This document shows, piece by piece, positions 1 to 7,522 of a stretch of 11,443 nucleotides of DNA. The position numbers and the translations under genes are program-made. A model generated the notes under the pieces. The model had not been told where the DNA came from. It saw only the letters and a program-made list of their open reading frames with translations, and did no database searches. Source of the DNA: Spirochaetaceae bacterium (GTDB lineage: Bacteria; Spirochaetota; Spirochaetia; Sphaerochaetales; Sphaerochaetaceae). The stretch covers positions 1 to 11,443 of the forward strand of contig DMKZ01000096.1 in assembly GCA_003454065.1 (NCBI GenBank). Reading direction: 5' to 3'. How positions within the stretch are numbered: the first letter of the stretch is position 1; each line of letters starts with the position of its first letter.

Positions 1-43
1 TATTTCCGATTTCCGAGATGGGTATGATGGTTCGGAAAGTCAA
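1..43 (-). CDS. possible 5' end of next minus-strand gene (partial, uncertain)
   Basis: Downstream of the lipoprotein stop, a minus-strand frame that is open after a TGA at 67-65 reads as plausible coding from a TTG at 43: LTFRTIIPISEIGN, with ATC, ATA, ACC and GAA codons like the rest of the window. A good Shine-Dalgarno-like GGCGGAGG lies at 81-74, but it is about 30 bases from this TTG. It is better spaced (5 bases) from a CTG at 68, which opens a different and less protein-like frame. The window ends before either can be resolved. No function can be proposed and the start is undecided. Confidence 0.22.
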   Translation of the reverse strand, partial: MTFRTIIPISEIGN

Positions 44-83
44 GCCAGCGCGAAGAAAAGAATTTCAGGGCAGCCTCCGCCTC

Positions 84-1406
84 TTATTCGCTAAGCTGAT
101 AAATCAGGAAAAGATGCGGCTCGGTGGCTATGCCATCTCTTGCGATAACCGAGTTCACTGTCCAGACATCGAATGCGGAGGCATTCACGTTGTTTTGATT
201 ATCCACCGCCTTCACCAGCTTATCGGCCCGTCCGGACAAATCCGATGCGGCGTCAAACACGTATTGCCATGAAAACGGCTGGCCATCGGTGTAATAGTAA
301 TGATTGCCATCGACGGAATCCGCAGGAGGGAGATCGGTGTTACCGTATTGCTTGTTGTGCTCAGTAGACTTGGGAGCGTATAAAAGTTCAGGGCGAACGA
401 CAAGCTTGGAGTATTGGTTTGCGTTCACCGTAATCGGAGATTCATTCGGCAGGGAAATGTCGAATTTGCGGTTATCGCTGAATTCGGAGCGAATATATCC
501 CGAAAGCGCCTTTCTGCTTTCGTCGTCCACCAATACATCGTAATCAACGCGAATCGAACCGGCATCGAAAGCATTCAGCCTTCCTTGCTCGAAACACAAT
601 CCTTGAACCTTCATCAAAATGGAGTATTTCGTTTTTTTCCACTCATAGCCTACGCACATATTCTGCGACGCGACATCTCCGCTCAAACTTCTCACGATTT
701 CGCCTAAGTTGGCAGGCTCAGATGCAACATCCGCATCATACCAATCGCCTGACGCCCCTTCGGGAATCCCATACAGATGAGCAGAATAATCGGCGAACCT
801 TATTTTCCCGCCATCCATGGATTTTTTCGCACCGACCGCATCGCGTATTCGCGCTTCCAAAAGCGAAACGTCCAATTCGTCGCCCTGCTCGAACTCCACT
901 GCGATTTCCTCGACATTAGGAACGCCTCCGTATTCGACGCCTTCGAAATCAAGGCATTTTATGTTGAACGTCAATTTGGTTTTCGCTGACTTGACGTAAT
1001 AGGCATAGACTTCGACATCCTCGAAAAAAAGCTCGTGCTCCAAATCAGTGATTTGAGATTGCATCAGGCTCTCATCCGGCATCGCATCCGGTTTCACATA
1101 ATCCTTGTCCGGCTTGAACGAAGCGTATTTCGGCTGAACTGAAAAATATTTGATGACCGCATATCCGTCAAGATCGAAGCTCTTGCGTATGCCGTGCGCC
1201 AGATCGCCCTCAAGGGTATGCCCCCTAAGCACCCTATACGAGTTTTGAACAATCCTATAGGCAACCTCATCGCTGCTTGAATCCTCGTCCTTCACCAGAT
1301 GATTTACTATGAACTTGACATAAGGGTCGTATTCGGCATCATTTCTGCACGAGAAAACACAAAACAGAAGCATTATGGCGCAAACGGCCAGACAAATCCT
1401 TTTCAT
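84..1406 (-). CDS. uncharacterised exported lipoprotein, 440 residues
   Basis: I do not recognise this family. The ORF is open upstream to 1469, but the start at 1406 is preferred. It follows GGAGG at 4 bases, and it begins a textbook lipoprotein signal: MKR, a hydrophobic stretch of about 14 residues, then VFSC with the lipidated Cys at residue 20. The lipobox is relaxed (Phe at -2), as is common in spirochaetes. The mature protein is soluble, rich in Asp, Glu, Tyr and Val, and has no further membrane segment. It has no obvious repeats or catalytic motif. The mature chain is probably anchored to the inner or outer membrane and faces the periplasm or surface. It has its own promoter (1484-1511) and is transcribed away from the methyltransferase. 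It could be a variable or clade-specific surface antigen, but that is a guess; only the lipoprotein call is firm. Confidence 0.8.
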   Translation of the reverse strand: MKRICLAVCAIMLLFCVFSCRNDAEYDPYVKFIVNHLVKDEDSSSDEVAYRIVQNSYRVLRGHTLEGDLAHGIRKSFDLDGYAVIKYFSVQPKYASFKPDKDYVKPDAMPDESLMQSQITDLEHELFFEDVEVYAYYVKSAKTKLTFNIKCLDFEGVEYGGVPNVEEIAVEFEQGDELDVSLLEARIRDAVGAKKSMDGGKIRFADYSAHLYGIPEGASGDWYDADVASEPANLGEIVRSLSGDVASQNMCVGYEWKKTKYSILMKVQGLCFEQGRLNAFDAGSIRVDYDVLVDDESRKALSGYIRSEFSDNRKFDISLPNESPITVNANQYSKLVVRPELLYAPKSTEHNKQYGNTDLPPADSVDGNHYYYTDGQPFSWQYVFDAASDLSGRADKLVKAVDNQNNVNASAFDVWTVNSVIARDGIATEPHLFLIYQLSE

Positions 1407-1483
1407 CAAACCTCCGACAAAAGCAGGCAGCACAAGAAAAACGCCCGAATCAGGAATCAAACCACACAAATCGCAACGCTATG

Positions 1484-1511
1484 ATTATAATACAAACCAG
1501 CCAAATATCAA
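1484..1511 (-). promoter_or_regulatory. sigma70-type promoter of the lipoprotein gene
   Basis: On the minus strand a -35 TTGATA (1511-1506) is followed after 16 bases by a perfect -10 TATAAT (1489-1484). Transcription would start near 1477, giving a leader of about 70 bases before the ATG at 1406. The -35 box overlaps the TGA stop codon of the methyltransferase gene (1510-1508), so the promoter is embedded in the end of the upstream gene. Confidence 0.72.
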
Positions 1512-2563
1512 AGTCTTTCGAGCAAGCATGCGGTTTCAATATGCCTGGTGGCCGGAGCCATGTCGAACAGCTGAGCCTCTGAAACGCGATAGCCGCAATC
1601 CGCAAAACGCCTTATGTCCCTTATGGACTTGTCGATAGCGCATGAAACATAGACGATTCTCGCAGGCTTCAATCGGCTGACAACTTCAAAAGCCTTATCG
1701 GTCATGCCAGCCCTCGGAGGGTCTATGACGGCAAAACCAGGATTCGAATTCCTCAAAAGGTAGCCGGCATCCTCCGCTTTGACATTGTGATAGGCAGCGG
1801 ATTTCAAATTTTTCCTGGCATAGCGAAGACATTTTGGATTCTCCTCTACGGCCACCACAGTCCTGCCCTTGCATTCCAGCGCTTTCGAAAAAAAGCCCAC
1901 GCCGGCATAGATATCCAGAACATGCGCGGCATCGCCCGCGCTTCTCACCACAAACTCCAAGAGCGCCGCGGCGCTTTCCGCGTTCGATTGAAAAAACACA
2001 TCATTTCCGACATGATACCTGAAGCCGGCGACGTCAATCGCATCGGACGCCAGAAAATCGTCCGACACGACTTTACCGCTTTCAGGCAAGTCCGCCAGAA
2101 TCGCATTCAACGCAGGATCGAGAAGAGGACAGCATCCTATGTTCACCACATCGTGACTCGCCTTTTGGAAGAAGCCCTTCGCTTTGCCGTTCCTGCAAAA
2201 CGCAGCCCTTATCCTTGACCTCTCCCTATCCGGAAAAACGGGCGGCAGGAAGCGAACTTCCGGAAATTCCGCGAAAAAACCTCTGAACGCCTTTTCCTTT
2301 TCCTCGCATTCCCGCTTGCGCGTCATATAAAGAAGGTCGCATCCTCCGCATATCCCGAAATGAGGGCATATGGGTTCTACCCTATCGGATGACGCTTCCA
2401 GGATGCGATCGATTTCGGCTTTGCAAAAATCCTTTTTGCTTTCGGTTATGACAACTTCGACCTTTTCGCCATCGAGAGAACCGTCGTAAAGCACTGCCTT
2501 GCCGTTCGAATCGTGCGATAGCGATACGAAAAACGGTATGAGCTTTTCAGTCCTTAGAATCAT
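1508..2563 (-). CDS. TrmA/RlmD-family RNA (uracil-C5)-methyltransferase with 4Fe-4S motif
   Basis: Uses S-adenosylmethionine to methylate C5 of a uridine in rRNA or tRNA. The N-terminal part (about 1-60) is where a TRAM-like RNA-binding domain is expected. The iron-sulfur ligands are C66-x5-C72-x2-C75 and C145, the arrangement of RlmC/RlmD. The Rossmann domain shows LDIYAGVGFFS (216-226), E240, VIDPPRAG (279-286), nucleophile C308 in IVYVSC, and the general-base Glu E343 in HIET. FFQSN (190-194) is the usual Gln-containing motif. At 351 residues it is shorter than E. coli RlmD. The usual Asn-Pro after the catalytic SC is Ala-Ile here. The ATG has no Shine-Dalgarno but overlaps the stop of a mini-ORF. 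It lies 57 bases after rubrerythrin and is probably co-transcribed with it. Family certain; target base (23S rRNA or tRNA) not decidable here. Confidence 0.9.
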   Translation of the reverse strand: MILRTEKLIPFFVSLSHDSNGKAVLYDGSLDGEKVEVVITESKKDFCKAEIDRILEASSDRVEPICPHFGICGGCDLLYMTRKRECEEKEKAFRGFFAEFPEVRFLPPVFPDRERSRIRAAFCRNGKAKGFFQKASHDVVNIGCCPLLDPALNAILADLPESGKVVSDDFLASDAIDVAGFRYHVGNDVFFQSNAESAAALLEFVVRSAGDAAHVLDIYAGVGFFSKALECKGRTVVAVEENPKCLRYARKNLKSAAYHNVKAEDAGYLLRNSNPGFAVIDPPRAGMTDKAFEVVSRLKPARIVYVSCAIDKSIRDIRRFADCGYRVSEAQLFDMAPATRHIETACLLERL

Positions 2564-2589
2564 TCGATGCGAGCGGGCATATCGGGCAT
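2560..2589 (-). CDS. candidate 9-codon mini-ORF overlapping the methyltransferase start
   Basis: MPDMPARIE followed by TGA. The stop shares ATGA with the methyltransferase ATG (2563-2560), an arrangement that allows termination-reinitiation. The methyltransferase has no Shine-Dalgarno of its own, which would fit coupling. However, the mini-ORF also has no visible ribosome-binding site, and an ORF this short can arise by chance. It is recorded mainly because the cysteine desulfurase gene shows the same architecture. Confidence 0.2.
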   Translation of the reverse strand: MPDMPARIE

Positions 2590-2601
2590 ATTCAAAATCT
2601 G

Positions 2602-2618
2602 AGGTTTTTAGAAGCGCC
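2602..2618 (+). repeat. dispersed 17-bp repeat, copy A
   Basis: AGGTTTTTAGAAGCGCC, starting two bases after the rubrerythrin stop codon when read on the minus strand. It is identical over 17 bases to the reverse complement of copy C (6694-6710) and differs at two positions from each arm of the inverted pair at 4789-4840. Confidence 0.6.
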
Positions 2619-2620
2619 CA

Positions 2621-3157
2621 TCAATAGTTTTCGGCGGATATCTCGAAATACGCCTGCGGATGGGCGCACACAGGACAGATTTCCGGAGCTTTGGTTCCGA
2701 CCACTATATGACCGCAATTGCGGCATTCCCAGATCTTAACATCGCTCCTCTTGAAAACCTCGTCGTTCTCAAGATTCTTCATCAGCTTTCTGTAACGCTC
2801 CTCATGCCTCTTCTCGATGGCGGCGACCAATCTGAACTTAGCGGCAAGCTCCTTGAATCCTTCCTCTTCGGCCGTTTTCGCAAAACCCTCGTACATGTCC
2901 GTCCACTCGAAATTCTCTCCTTGCGCAGCGGCTTCCAAATTGGCTTTGGTATTTCCGATGCCTTCGAGTTCCTTGAACCACATCTTCGCATGCTCTTTCT
3001 CGTTGTCGGCGGTTTTCAAAAAGATATTGGAAATCTGTTCAAGACCCTCTTTTTTCGCCACCGATGCGAAATACGTGTATTTGTTGCGCGCCTGGCTCTC
3101 GCCGGCGAAAGCCGCTTGCAAATTCTTTTCAGTCTGCGTTCCCTTGTATTTGCTCAT
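2621..3157 (-). CDS. rbr: rubrerythrin (peroxide reductase, diiron plus rubredoxin domains)
   Basis: Reduces hydrogen peroxide to water in the cytoplasm of anaerobes, taking electrons through its rubredoxin domain. The N-terminal four-helix diiron domain (about 1-135) shows ligand motifs at E20, E53-x2-H56, the E97 region and E115-x2-H118. The C-terminal rubredoxin-like domain has C145-x2-C148 and C161-x2-C164 with the usual aromatic residues around them. Domain order is the classical one (diiron first). The length of 178 is slightly short of the 191-residue Desulfovibrio protein. The ATG has a strong Shine-Dalgarno, GGAGGTG (3169-3163), 5 bases upstream. It is divergent from enolase across a shared promoter region and is followed after 57 bases by the methyltransferase gene. 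A PerR-like imperfect inverted repeat overlaps its -10 box, consistent with peroxide control but unproven. Confidence 0.95.
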   Translation of the reverse strand: MSKYKGTQTEKNLQAAFAGESQARNKYTYFASVAKKEGLEQISNIFLKTADNEKEHAKMWFKELEGIGNTKANLEAAAQGENFEWTDMYEGFAKTAEEEGFKELAAKFRLVAAIEKRHEERYRKLMKNLENDEVFKRSDVKIWECRNCGHIVVGTKAPEICPVCAHPQAYFEISAENY

Positions 3158-3198
3158 AAGAACACCTCCGATGTTATGCTAACCGATTTCATCTATTT

Positions 3199-3228
3199 TT
3201 GCAAAAAACCATTTAAACACATTATAAT
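3199..3228 (+). promoter_or_regulatory. candidate enolase promoter
   Basis: TTGCAA (3199-3204), 18-base spacer, then TATAAT (3223-3228) on the plus strand. The start would be near 3235, leaving a leader of about 94 bases. The -10 overlaps the rubrerythrin -10 base for base because ATTATAAT is self-complementary, so polymerase can occupy only one direction at a time. Confidence 0.5.
3221..3226 (-). promoter_or_regulatory. -10 box of the rubrerythrin promoter
   Basis: TATAAT on the minus strand at 3226-3221, giving a leader of about 57 bases to the ATG at 3157. No good -35 is found 16-18 bases upstream (ACCGCC at 17), so it may depend on an activator or on the extended AT-rich context. The box lies inside the 8-bp palindrome ATTATAAT (3221-3228), which also provides the enolase -10. 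Confidence 0.55.
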
Positions 3229-3280
3229 AAACATTGCGTTTCGGGCGGTTGCGCACATGCGGGCTTTTAAGAACTGCTCG

Positions 3281-4630
<1,350 letters not shown>

Positions 4631-4711
4631 TGCTCGGTCTTCGGGCGATAAACCCGTTGCGCGCCTCTGATTTCAAAATACAAGTCGGCTCTTAGAGCTC
4701 TCAAAAGAATT

Positions 4712-4748
4712 GCTTCGCCTGGGCTAAACTCAGGCGAGGCTTTTTTTT
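4712..4748 (+). terminator. rho-independent terminator of eno
   Basis: Stem GCTTCGCCTG (4712-4721) pairs with CAGGCGAGGC (4731-4740), 10 bp including one G-U pair, with a 9-base loop. It is followed directly by eight Ts (4741-4748). It works only in the plus direction; on the minus strand no T-run follows the stem. The rest of the 4631-4868 gap holds AT-rich DNA, the palindrome AGAGCTCT near 4695 and the inverted repeat at 4789-4840, and no gene. Confidence 0.92.
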
Positions 4749-4788
4749 CATAGGAATTTTTTCAGGAGTTTTTTCAAAATCGGGTTAG

Positions 4789-4840
4789 GGCACTTCTAAA
4801 AACCACAAGCATCTTCGAACAGCAGGTTTACAGAAGCGCC
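4789..4840. repeat. 52-bp inverted pair of the dispersed repeat (copies B-left and B-right)
   Basis: Left arm GGCACTTCTAAAAACC (4789-4804) and right arm GGTTTACAGAAGCGCC (4825-4840) are inverted copies matching at 13 of 16 positions around a 20-base centre. Each arm is a variant of the 17-bp repeat found singly at 2602 and 6694. It sits about 30 bases past the pepF stop, between the convergent eno and pepF genes. It could fold as an RNA hairpin at the pepF mRNA 3' end, but no T-run follows on that strand. Confidence 0.6.
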
Positions 4841-4868
4841 ATTTAAAGACAACATCGCATCGCAGCAA

Positions 4869-6656
4869 TCAGCCTTGCAAAATGTCCAGAAGTCCTTCTA
4901 TCTTGTCGAGAACCTCATTGAAACGGCTGAGTATCGCATCGAAGCAGCTGCTATCTTCGAGATTAGCGCCCGCTTTTTTGAGATTTTCAAGCGGGAAGAG
5001 GCTGCCGCCGCGCTTCAGAAAATCGAGATATTCGTTTCTGTCCTTCTCTCCGCCCTCGATGACTTTCTTGGAGAGCAGGCATGCTGCGGTTATTCCAGTT
5101 GCGTATTTATAGACATAGAACGGCCTGTAGAAATGCGGAATGCGCAAGGCCTCGAGGGAAGCCTTCTGCATCAAAATCCCGACCTTGCTGCCGAAATACT
5201 GCCTGAGAAGCTTTCCATACGTTTTGGTTATGACATCAAGGGTGACCGGCTTTCCGCTTTCGGCGATGCCATAGATTTTCTGCTCGAATTCGGCGAACAT
5301 GGTCTGCCTGAAAAACGTAGCGACTATGTCATCCGCCTCGTTTGCCAGCAGATAAAGCCTCTCCTCGTCCGAAGAGGCGTTGTCATAAAGATAGCGCGAC
5401 AAAAGCCTTTCGTTGAAAGTGCTAGCGACTTCAGCCTCGAAAATGCTGTAGCCATAGCATGAAAACGGATTGTTTCTGACGCTGTAATACGAATGCATTG
5501 AATGTCCGCCCTCATGGGCCAAAGTGAAAATGTCGCGATACGAATCGTCCTTATAGTTCATCATTATATAAGGAAGGGTCTTGTATCCGCCATTCGAATA
5601 CGCGCCTGAAGCCTTGCCCTCGTTTTCATAACGATCGACCCATCTGCCAACGGTTATACCCTTGTAAATCGTGTCCTGATACTCCTTTCCGAGCGGAGAT
5701 AGCGCTTCGAACACTATCTTGCAGGCGTCTTCGTATTTCGTCGTTTTCTTGAAATCGACGGTTATAGGCGCATAGGCATCGTAATGATTCAGTCTGGAAA
5801 GACCAAGGGCTTTTCTTTTGATCTCGTAGAATCTGTGGAGGCTGTCGAAGCCTTTGTGGGCAGCCTGAATCAGATTGAGATACACTTCCCTCGAAACATC
5901 ATCGGCATACAGGCTTCTGTCCAGTACCGATTTGTAGCCGCGCGCCTTGGATGAAAAAACATTCTGCCTTATGCTGCCTTCATAAAGCCTGGCTATGAGA
6001 TGCTTGTATTCGTCATATCTCTTGTAGTACTTCAAATATGCGTCCCTTCTCACCTTCTGATCGGGCGAATGAAGGAAAACGCTGAAGGTCGAATTGGTCA
6101 GCTCCTGGCCCGAAACGCTCTGAAACTTGAAATCCACATCCGTAAGGTCATCGAAACTTTGGGAAAACATTCCGCCTACGGGAGATTGCAAGGACATGAT
6201 TCTTTCCTCGGCTTTCGACAAGACATGCTTCTTCTCCCTCAAAAGCCTCGACAAGCTGACTTTATACGATGCGAACCTCTCGTCTTCGATAAACTCCTTG
6301 AGTTTGCCCTCGCCCAATTCCATCAATTCGGGGGTCGCAAATGAAAGCATTTCGGAAACCTGCACGGAAAAATTCACGTATTTCGCATAAAGAAGCTGAT
6401 TTTCCTGATCGGAACCGTCCTCGCTCACCTTCATATAAGCATAGCCGCCGAGTTTCTCGAGAATGATCCCAAGCCTGTCCTCCATCCCCATGAACTCCAA
6501 GACGGCATTGGCATCGGCAAGCTTGCCTTCCATGTATTTCATCTGTCGCGCTATCCCATCCGCCTCAACAATAGCAGCATCGAACTCGCTGACATCCGTG
6601 AAAATATCATCCAATTTCCATGTATCTTCTATTTTCTGTTCTTTACGCTTGATCAT
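4869..6656 (-). CDS. pepF: oligoendopeptidase F (M3B zinc metallopeptidase)
   Basis: Cytosolic zinc peptidase that cuts oligopeptides, completing peptide or signal-peptide breakdown. The catalytic motif HEGGH (H381, E382, H385) is followed by SMHSYY and, 24 residues after the second His, by the third zinc ligand E409 in FEAEVASTFNE, the M3 arrangement. The N-terminal helical region begins with the usual WKLDDIF (13-19), and GAYSNGGYK (351-359) matches the conserved GAYS segment upstream of the active site. The length of 595 is normal for PepF. The start at 6656 keeps the conserved N-terminus. No Shine-Dalgarno precedes it; instead TATAAT lies 7 bases from the ATG, so the mRNA may be leaderless. 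It is convergent with eno and monocistronic in appearance. Confidence 0.96.
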   Translation of the reverse strand: MIKRKEQKIEDTWKLDDIFTDVSEFDAAIVEADGIARQMKYMEGKLADANAVLEFMGMEDRLGIILEKLGGYAYMKVSEDGSDQENQLLYAKYVNFSVQVSEMLSFATPELMELGEGKLKEFIEDERFASYKVSLSRLLREKKHVLSKAEERIMSLQSPVGGMFSQSFDDLTDVDFKFQSVSGQELTNSTFSVFLHSPDQKVRRDAYLKYYKRYDEYKHLIARLYEGSIRQNVFSSKARGYKSVLDRSLYADDVSREVYLNLIQAAHKGFDSLHRFYEIKRKALGLSRLNHYDAYAPITVDFKKTTKYEDACKIVFEALSPLGKEYQDTIYKGITVGRWVDRYENEGKASGAYSNGGYKTLPYIMMNYKDDSYRDIFTLAHEGGHSMHSYYSVRNNPFSCYGYSIFEAEVASTFNERLLSRYLYDNASSDEERLYLLANEADDIVATFFRQTMFAEFEQKIYGIAESGKPVTLDVITKTYGKLLRQYFGSKVGILMQKASLEALRIPHFYRPFYVYKYATGITAACLLSKKVIEGGEKDRNEYLDFLKRGGSLFPLENLKKAGANLEDSSCFDAILSRFNEVLDKIEGLLDILQG

Positions 6657-6663
6657 AATCCAA

Positions 6664-6692
6664 ATTATAATTTAAGGCAAAGGCTTTTTCAA
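6664..6692 (-). promoter_or_regulatory. pepF promoter, start point at or next to the ATG
   Basis: TTGAAA (6692-6687), exact 17-base spacer, TATAAT (6669-6664), then TTGGATT and the pepF ATG at 6656. With the usual 6-7 bases from the -10 box, transcription starts within one base of the start codon. The -35 box directly abuts copy C of the 17-bp repeat. The -10 again lies in the palindrome ATTATAAT (6664-6671). Confidence 0.75.
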
Positions 6693-6693
6693 G

Positions 6694-6710
6694 GGCGCTT
6701 CTAAAAACCT
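6694..6710 (-). repeat. dispersed 17-bp repeat, copy C
   Basis: AGGTTTTTAGAAGCGCC on the minus strand, identical to copy A over all 17 bases. It lies between the 244-residue gene and pepF, immediately upstream of the pepF -35 box. The similarity to a coding segment at 7291-7312 extends further (19 of 22 positions). Confidence 0.6.
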
Positions 6711-6749
6711 GCCGCCTAGAGAGAATCGCGAATTTGCGAAGTGAAAAAA

Positions 6750-7484
6750 CTATGTCTCAGCGGAGCATCCGAAGAAAAAATCGCAAAGCTTCCTTATGCA
6801 AACGCTCATGTCTTTACTGGAAAACTCGCATTTCCTTCCGGAAACGCTTGCCTTGACATCCGCCTTGCCGTCGTCATACAGATCCAATGAGAAAGCATTG
6901 CCGTCGCAATCATAGTTGCTGCGGACAAAGGCATCGGTAACGAAAACGCCTTTGCATTTCATGTCCTTGAGCAACTTCTCGATTTTCGACTTATCGATAG
7001 TCTTATCCTCGAAGAGAGCTTTGAATGAGCTGAGATATTTTATTTTGAACAAACTGCATTTGTAATCCGAAGAATCCCTATAGCCTTCCCTCTTTTCGAT
7101 TCCTTCGTCAACTAACGAACCGACCTCATCCACCGCTGCGCCCATGTTGGTTCCACGATATTTGCTGATTCCGTTCAACGTTACGGCGCATTCGTTATCG
7201 AGATACTCGTCCAAGGCGCTTGCATGAACTTCGAATCTGACGGCAAAATCCTCGAATACCTTGAATACTACGCTGAAAACTATTTCAAAAGCGCCTCTGA
7301 AAACCTGCCGCTCGATGCTTTTAAGAACAATCACCCTGTTTTCGCGGCATTTCCTTTCCAAATCAGCTACTTTCAGCACATCATCACCGCTCAATCCGAA
7401 CGGCTTAAGCGCGCTTGAAACGCTGTCGTCGTCAGAATCCGAAGCGCTATCGAGAAATTTTTCAAACAATCGCAAGTCCAACAT
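6750..7484 (-). CDS. uncharacterised Cys-rich soluble protein, 244 residues
   Basis: I do not recognise this protein. The frame stays open to an ATG at 7736, directly after the cysteine desulfurase stop, but the start at 7484 (MLDLRLFEKF) is preferred. The upstream 84 codons are poor in charged residues and rich in Val, Ser and Gly, as antisense shadows are, and a plus-strand coding remnant overlaps them. A strong promoter also ends 9 bases before this ATG. The protein is acidic near the N-terminus (SDSDDD, 16-20), has a hydrophobic but charge-interrupted stretch at about 61-82, and carries nine cysteines (46, 99, 143, 177, 193, 219, 229, 234, 240), clustered in the last third and not in obvious CxxC pairs. 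No signal peptide is seen. A cytoplasmic protein seems likely. If the longer start is right it would be 328 residues and operonic with the desulfurase. Confidence 0.65.
   Translation of the reverse strand: MLDLRLFEKFLDSASDSDDDSVSSALKPFGLSGDDVLKVADLERKCRENRVIVLKSIERQVFRGAFEIVFSVVFKVFEDFAVRFEVHASALDEYLDNECAVTLNGISKYRGTNMGAAVDEVGSLVDEGIEKREGYRDSSDYKCSLFKIKYLSSFKALFEDKTIDKSKIEKLLKDMKCKGVFVTDAFVRSNYDCDGNAFSLDLYDDGKADVKASVSGRKCEFSSKDMSVCIRKLCDFFFGCSAET
7290..7306 (-). repeat. coding-region relative of the 17-bp repeat (copy D)
   Basis: AGGTTTTCAGAGGCGCT on the minus strand, 14 of 17 identical to copies A and C, inside the 244-residue gene where it encodes part of RQVFRGAFE. It may be coincidence or a source/insertion relationship with copy C, about 590 bases away. 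Confidence 0.35.
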
Positions 7485-7493
7485 AACAACAAT

Positions 7494-7522
7494 AATATAA
7501 GAAGTTTCAGAGCCATTGTCAA
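7494..7522 (-). promoter_or_regulatory. promoter of the 244-residue gene, nearly leaderless
   Basis: A perfect -35 TTGACA (7522-7517), exact 17-base spacer and TATATT (7499-7494) on the minus strand, then 9 bases to the ATG at 7484. The expected leader is only about 2-3 bases, and no Shine-Dalgarno is present (TTGTTGTT precedes the ATG). This promoter is the main reason to reject the upstream start at 7736. Confidence 0.72.

Noticed and set aside
4712..4748. eno terminator acting bidirectionally for pepF
   Set aside because: On the minus strand the stem is followed by AATTCTT and no T-run, and it is about 120 bases past the pepF stop with another inverted repeat in between.
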